Shown piece by piece: positions 60,438 to 64,000 of a DNA stretch of 64,000 bases. Position 1 is the first letter of the stretch; the number at the start of each line of letters is the position of its first letter. The notes under the pieces were generated by a model that was not told where the DNA came from, ran no database searches, and saw nothing but the letters and a program-made list of their open reading frames with translations. This DNA is from Moheibacter lacus (GTDB lineage: Bacteria; Bacteroidota; Bacteroidia; Flavobacteriales; Weeksellaceae): positions 1,572,595 through 1,636,594 of the forward strand of contig NZ_JACDZE010000001.1 of assembly GCF_014042165.1 (NCBI RefSeq). The letters are read 5' to 3'. Both the position numbers and the translations under genes were made by a program.

Positions 60438-61757
60438 ATGAAAGAATTAAAATTGAAATCATGCATTATTTTTATTTTAATAGGAATTTCTTTACAAATT
60501 TCTGCACAGGATTATTCGCCAATTGATACAGCAGATGCTGATTTTCGTTCGGAGTTAAAATCGAGTTATGAGTCCATATTTGATCATTATAATGCAGATT
60601 TAAAAAACAATTATCAAGGAAAAAAGAAGAGTGAATTGTTAAATGCTTTTCAAAGTTTTCAAGACGATTTTATAAAAGAAATTGAAGATGGAATTTATGT
60701 GAAAGATGCCAAATTTCAAGACCTTTTGGAAGAAATCGTTCAAGAGCTTCAAGCCCAAAATCCGGAAATCCCAAAAGACATCAAAATTTTGATTTCAAAA
60801 CATCCAAACGTGAATGCATATGCACTTCCGGACGGAACTTTGGTGATGAATATGGGAAGTTTTAAATTTCTTGAAAATGAAGACCAAATCGCTTCTATCA
60901 TCGCACATGAAATCGCGCATCATGTTTTGAAACATGTCCTAAACAGCCAAATCAAACAAATAGATGACGATATTTCAGGGAAATACAAATCCAAAATAAA
61001 ATCGATCAAACAAGTAAAAGTTGGACAAAATTCACAAGCATTTCAGCTGATGCAAAACCTTTTGTATGAAGAAGGAGCCAACCGCAGAATTCAGGAAAAA
61101 GAAGCCGATTCACTTGGGTTTGTTTATTTTCAAAAAGCGAAATTCAAAAGCGATGAATTTATCAATGCATTTAAACTTTTACAACGCTATGATACGATAA
61201 AACCTGCAGGTTTACCAAAGGAAATTTATTTGAAATATTTTGATTTGCCCGAACAAACTTTTCAGGAAAGCTGGTTGGAAATGGAAGATTTTTCTCAATA
61301 TGATTATTCTAAATTCGAAGAAAAAATAGACAAAGACTCCATTTCTTCTCATCCTGAAGCGATGGAAAGAATCACCGCTTTGCAAAAGAATTTCCCTGAG
61401 TTGAAAACCATTTCTCCACCTAAAAACCCAAGTGAAAATTTTGTGGAATTGCAAAACACCGCCAATTGGGAAGAAGTGCCCAATCTGTTTTTTCTCAAAC
61501 AATATGGTATGGCCATTTTTATTTCACTGCTTCGGCTGGAAGAAGGATTGGACGAAAGGTTCTATAAATATTGGTTGGCAAAGAGTTTTGAAAAAGTCTA
61601 TGAAGCCCGCAAACAATACCGTTTGAATCGCTATTTGGAAACCGTAAATCCTCCAGAACAGTCTGAAAGTTATCAGCAATTCCTCAGTTTTATGTGGAAT
61701 TTAAATTTGGATGAACTGAAAACGATTGCCGATTTTTATTCGAAAACCGAAATCTAA
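60438..61757 (+). CDS. M48-family zinc metallopeptidase, exported
   Basis: 439 residues from the ATG at 60438 (a TTG 9 nt upstream is in frame but would overlap the previous gene). A signal peptide (ending ISAQ) is followed by a peptidase domain: HEIAHHVLKH gives the HExxH zinc site and EKEADSLG gives the third ligand. A long helical tail follows. It is the periplasmic BepA/LoiP-like type, which removes misfolded outer-membrane proteins. It converges on the next gene, overlapping its end by 4 nt. Confidence 0.9.
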   Translation: MKELKLKSCIIFILIGISLQISAQDYSPIDTADADFRSELKSSYESIFDHYNADLKNNYQGKKKSELLNAFQSFQDDFIKEIEDGIYVKDAKFQDLLEEIVQELQAQNPEIPKDIKILISKHPNVNAYALPDGTLVMNMGSFKFLENEDQIASIIAHEIAHHVLKHVLNSQIKQIDDDISGKYKSKIKSIKQVKVGQNSQAFQLMQNLLYEEGANRRIQEKEADSLGFVYFQKAKFKSDEFINAFKLLQRYDTIKPAGLPKEIYLKYFDLPEQTFQESWLEMEDFSQYDYSKFEEKIDKDSISSHPEAMERITALQKNFPELKTISPPKNPSENFVELQNTANWEEVPNLFFLKQYGMAIFISLLRLEEGLDERFYKYWLAKSFEKVYEARKQYRLNRYLETVNPPEQSESYQQFLSFMWNLNLDELKTIADFYSKTEI

Positions 61758-63244
61758 TAATTCAAACGTTCCAATCGCAATTGGTCAAATTCACTTTTTT
61801 TGTTGAATTCGCGAAGCAAAATATACCCTTCTTTTGCAGGAATGGGTTGGATGAAAAAATCATCAGATGACATGGGGACCAACTCTTGTTTGAACTCAGT
61901 ATTGATGACGGTATTGATACCCAAAACCCAATTTTTATCTTTCGTTTCACCATCCTTTTTATGGTCGCGGAAAAAGAAAACCACGCCCGAATTGTCTTTG
62001 ATGTATTGATGAAACAAATAATCGTTTTGCGCCCATTTCGTTTTGTCTTTTTCTATGGTATGATTTTCTTTGAAATTCCCTTCATTGTCAAAGTTAAATA
62101 ACACGAAATCAAGTGTTTTGGTAGAAGTGTAGTTAGAGTTGACACCTTTAAATTTCTCCGCCAAATAAACAAATGAACCGTCTTTCATGATGAAAAATTT
62201 CTTCGGTGACAGATAGTATCCTTTTTCTACTACACCATACTTATTGGCTTCCATATTTTTTGCAATTTCAGACCAAGGATGGTATTTTCTAGTAATTTCG
62301 TTTCCATTTTGATCCAAAACAACTTGGTAAATACCCAAATTTTTCATCCAATTAAAATCATCTTTAGAGTAGGGGCTATAATTCCCGACGATGTAGATTT
62401 TATCACCAAAATAGCGGATGTTTACAGAATGGCTATAAGCAGCGTTTTTATTTTCCAATTCATATTTGAACCGTTTTTGACCTGTTTCCATTTCCAGTCC
62501 GACTATTTTAAAACTGTCGATCCAAGTTTCATTGGCAAAATGAGAAAGTCCACCTAAGATCAGACCTTCATTCATGTTCAACACCCGAAATGCATTCCAG
62601 TCTTTTTTGCTTCCATTTTCGTTGTAGACATATGCCCATTTCAGGTTTTTGTCTGAATCGTAAATCTTCAAATCTTTGTCCTGATAAAAATGTTTCCGTT
62701 TTTTATTGTTTTCAGATACAAAAAATCCGTTCAGGTCTTTATGGTTAAAAGCATACGTAATGTTGATAGATTCCGCATTTTTATAATCTTTCAATTGGTT
62801 TGCGGTAATGTTCAAATCACGAAATTCATTGTTTTCAAAGATGAATTCTTTCGAAACCGATTTGTCTTTCAGCGAAATGATCCGATTGAAAGTCAAAAGC
62901 ACTTCATATTTCCGTATGTAATATTTGGAAAAAATGATGTGCTCGCCCATGAAAGTACAATCAAAAAAGTCGGAAGAAATTCCATCATAGTTTTTTTCTT
63001 GATAAGTTCCATTGGCAACTTTATTGAGGTTTCGGTCCAGTAAAATATACTCAAACTGTTTGTTTTCAGCATCAATTTTTCCTTGGTCAAAAAAGTAAAT
63101 ATAGCCGTAAAGATTATGGTCAGAGTCATATAAAATATCAGCATAGACCATTTCTCCATCAGCTAAATTTTCTAAATCTTGGGTTTGAGAAGAAGAGAAG
63201 ATTGATAATAAAAAAACAAGTATAGTAAAAAATGAAACTCTCAT
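61754..63244 (-). CDS. Exported protein of unknown function, beta-rich
   Basis: 496 residues with a signal peptide (MRVSFFTILVFLLSIFSSSQ). The rest is a long series of beta strands with Asp/Asn-rich turns (FDQGKIDAENKQFEYILLDRNLNKVANGTY; FGDKIYIVGNYSPYSKDDFNW) that may form a propeller. No catalytic motif is visible. A flavobacterial DUF6770-type family is possible, but I am not sure. It is monocistronic and divergent from DUF3817. Confidence 0.6.
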   Translation of the reverse strand: MRVSFFTILVFLLSIFSSSQTQDLENLADGEMVYADILYDSDHNLYGYIYFFDQGKIDAENKQFEYILLDRNLNKVANGTYQEKNYDGISSDFFDCTFMGEHIIFSKYYIRKYEVLLTFNRIISLKDKSVSKEFIFENNEFRDLNITANQLKDYKNAESINITYAFNHKDLNGFFVSENNKKRKHFYQDKDLKIYDSDKNLKWAYVYNENGSKKDWNAFRVLNMNEGLILGGLSHFANETWIDSFKIVGLEMETGQKRFKYELENKNAAYSHSVNIRYFGDKIYIVGNYSPYSKDDFNWMKNLGIYQVVLDQNGNEITRKYHPWSEIAKNMEANKYGVVEKGYYLSPKKFFIMKDGSFVYLAEKFKGVNSNYTSTKTLDFVLFNFDNEGNFKENHTIEKDKTKWAQNDYLFHQYIKDNSGVVFFFRDHKKDGETKDKNWVLGINTVINTEFKQELVPMSSDDFFIQPIPAKEGYILLREFNKKSEFDQLRLERLNY

Positions 63245-63268
63245 ATGGTTTATATTTCAAAAATTTGA

Positions 63269-63276
63269 CAAATATA
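63269..63276 (-). promoter_or_regulatory. Candidate -7 element for the exported protein at 61754-63244
   Basis: TATATTTG on the minus strand matches TAnnTTTG exactly, 24 nt before the start. No -33 match. Confidence 0.4.
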
Positions 63277-63312
63277 AGATTTAATGATGGGGTAGAAATC
63301 TAAGGAGAAACT

Positions 63313-63320
63313 TATCTTTG
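63313..63320 (+). promoter_or_regulatory. Candidate -7 element for the DUF3817 gene
   Basis: TATCTTTG matches TAnnTTTG exactly and is followed by C, 15 nt before the ATG at 63336. It supports that start over the upstream in-frame ATG at 63318, which would lie within the promoter. Confidence 0.45.
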
Positions 63321-63335
63321 CGCCAAATTTTTAAC

Positions 63336-63647
63336 ATGAACGAACAATCTTTGAAAAAATATTTCAAGTTTTTCTGTATTTTAGAATTCATCAGTTGTAT
63401 CTTGCTTTTTTGTATCGCCATGCCGGTAAAATACGGTGTAGATCCTGAAACTCCTTTGATGTTTCCCATCGGGCTATTTCATGGCGTTGCCTTTATGGGG
63501 TATGTATTGTTTGCCTTTTTGGTAAAAAAATATTACAAATGGGACTGGGAAGAAATGGCCTTTGTGTTGATGTTTGCGTTCGTTCCGTTCATGACCATTT
63601 TGGTACATAAAAAAGTGAATAAATTTGACCGTGAAAATGCGGTTTAA
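63336..63647 (+). CDS. DUF3817 small membrane protein
   Basis: 103 residues with three hydrophobic helices (about 8-28, 41-61, 70-88). EFISCILLFCIAMPVKYG and PIGLFHGVAFMGYVLFAFL are the typical DUF3817 features. The function is not known. The ATG at 63336 is chosen because the promoter-like element ends 15 nt upstream. Confidence 0.8.
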   Translation: MNEQSLKKYFKFFCILEFISCILLFCIAMPVKYGVDPETPLMFPIGLFHGVAFMGYVLFAFLVKKYYKWDWEEMAFVLMFAFVPFMTILVHKKVNKFDRENAV

Positions 63648-63682
63648 TAGTAAATTCAAAAATTCAACATTCAAAATTTAAA

Positions 63683-64000
63683 ATGATGCCAAGAGTTTTA
63701 ACCGGCGTTCAAGCCACGGGAACACCACATTTAGGAAATATTTTGGGAGCGATTGCTCCGGCGATTGAGATGGCGAATTCCGCAAACGACAATTCCTTTA
63801 TCTTCATCGCAGATCTTCATGCTTTGACTCAAATCAAAGATCCTGAAGTGTTGAAACAAAACACCTATGAAGTAGCAGCAACTTGGTTGGCGCTGGGACT
63901 CGATACGGAAAAAGCGGTTTTTTACCGTCAATCAGACGTGGCTCAGGTTTCAGAATTGATGTGGTATTTGCTGAATTTCTTTCCTTTTCAGCGATTGACA
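63683..64000 (+). CDS. trpS: Tryptophanyl-tRNA synthetase (3'-truncated by the window edge)
   Basis: The first 106 residues of TrpRS, which attaches Trp to tRNA-Trp. The N-terminus MMPRVLTGVQATGTPHLGN holds the class I HIGH-type signature (TPHLGN), followed by FIFIADLHALTQIKDPE and the ADQ-type region VFYRQSDVAQVSELMWYLL. Two consecutive ATG (63683, 63686) may serve as start. The frame is open to the end of the window. Confidence 0.95.
   Translation, partial: MMPRVLTGVQATGTPHLGNILGAIAPAIEMANSANDNSFIFIADLHALTQIKDPEVLKQNTYEVAATWLALGLDTEKAVFYRQSDVAQVSELMWYLLNFFPFQRLT

Overview
The window is a stretch of chromosome from an AT-rich Bacteroidota, most likely class Flavobacteriia. The evidence is two SusC/SusD pairs, Bacteroidota-type promoters (TTTG-N19-TAnnTTTG), a DUF2723 giant membrane protein, a fused ResB-CcsA cytochrome c biogenesis protein, bacillithiol deacetylase BshB1, an IleRS with the GIHH form of its signature, and many Sec-secreted or lipoprotein products ending in '..Q' or '..C'. 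No phage, conjugative element, CRISPR array or complete insertion sequence is visible. Both ends are cut inside genes: a FadL-like porin at the start and trpS at the end.

Layout. 1-8.4 kb: FadL-like porin, guaB, a DUF2723 glycosyltransferase-like membrane protein, a small outer-membrane barrel, a deoxynucleoside kinase and a secreted protein. 8.6-15.0 kb: an SOS-like mutagenesis cassette. A LexA/S24-type repressor is divergent from an operon of a Y-family polymerase (DinB), a second DnaE2-like polymerase and a DEDDh exonuclease fused to a GIY-YIG nuclease. A palindromic operator candidate sits on the shared promoter. 15.1-17.2 kb: tRNA-Arg, an M49-like zinc lipoprotein and tRNA-His. 17.2-21.8 kb: bshB1, a lipoprotein glutathione peroxidase and ccsBA. 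22.0-43.1 kb: a large polysaccharide-utilisation region with a membrane-anchored triple-Tyr/LuxR regulator, SusC, SusD, two GH144-like enzymes, an esterase, a GH3, a FucP-type transporter, an EEP-family hydrolase, a GH43/CBM32-like protein, a sulfatase broken by an in-frame TAG, and a carboxylesterase. The two GH144 enzymes plus GH3 point to beta-1,2-glucan as the core substrate. 43.1-49.8 kb: rarA, an orphan SusCD pair and rnhB. 50.0-64.0 kb: housekeeping genes (coaD, ddl, PASTA protein, rluD-type synthase, ileS, dksA-like, lspA), then DUF3667, M48 peptidase, DUF3817 and trpS.

How it works together. In the PUL, the regulator should sense glycan fragments in the periplasm and activate susCD. 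SusCD imports oligosaccharides released by the surface GH144 lipoproteins, GH3 trims them to glucose, and the MFS carrier moves the sugar into the cytoplasm. In the mutagenesis cassette, the repressor keeps every element needed for self-cleavage, so DNA damage could release the polymerases and nuclease together.

Small structured repeats (palindromic CTCC/GGAG and CTTGG/CAAGG hairpins) recur in the intergenic gaps near 8.5, 30.9 and 49.9 kb and look like REP-type elements. A partial copy of the tRNA-Arg 3' end lies next to the tRNA.
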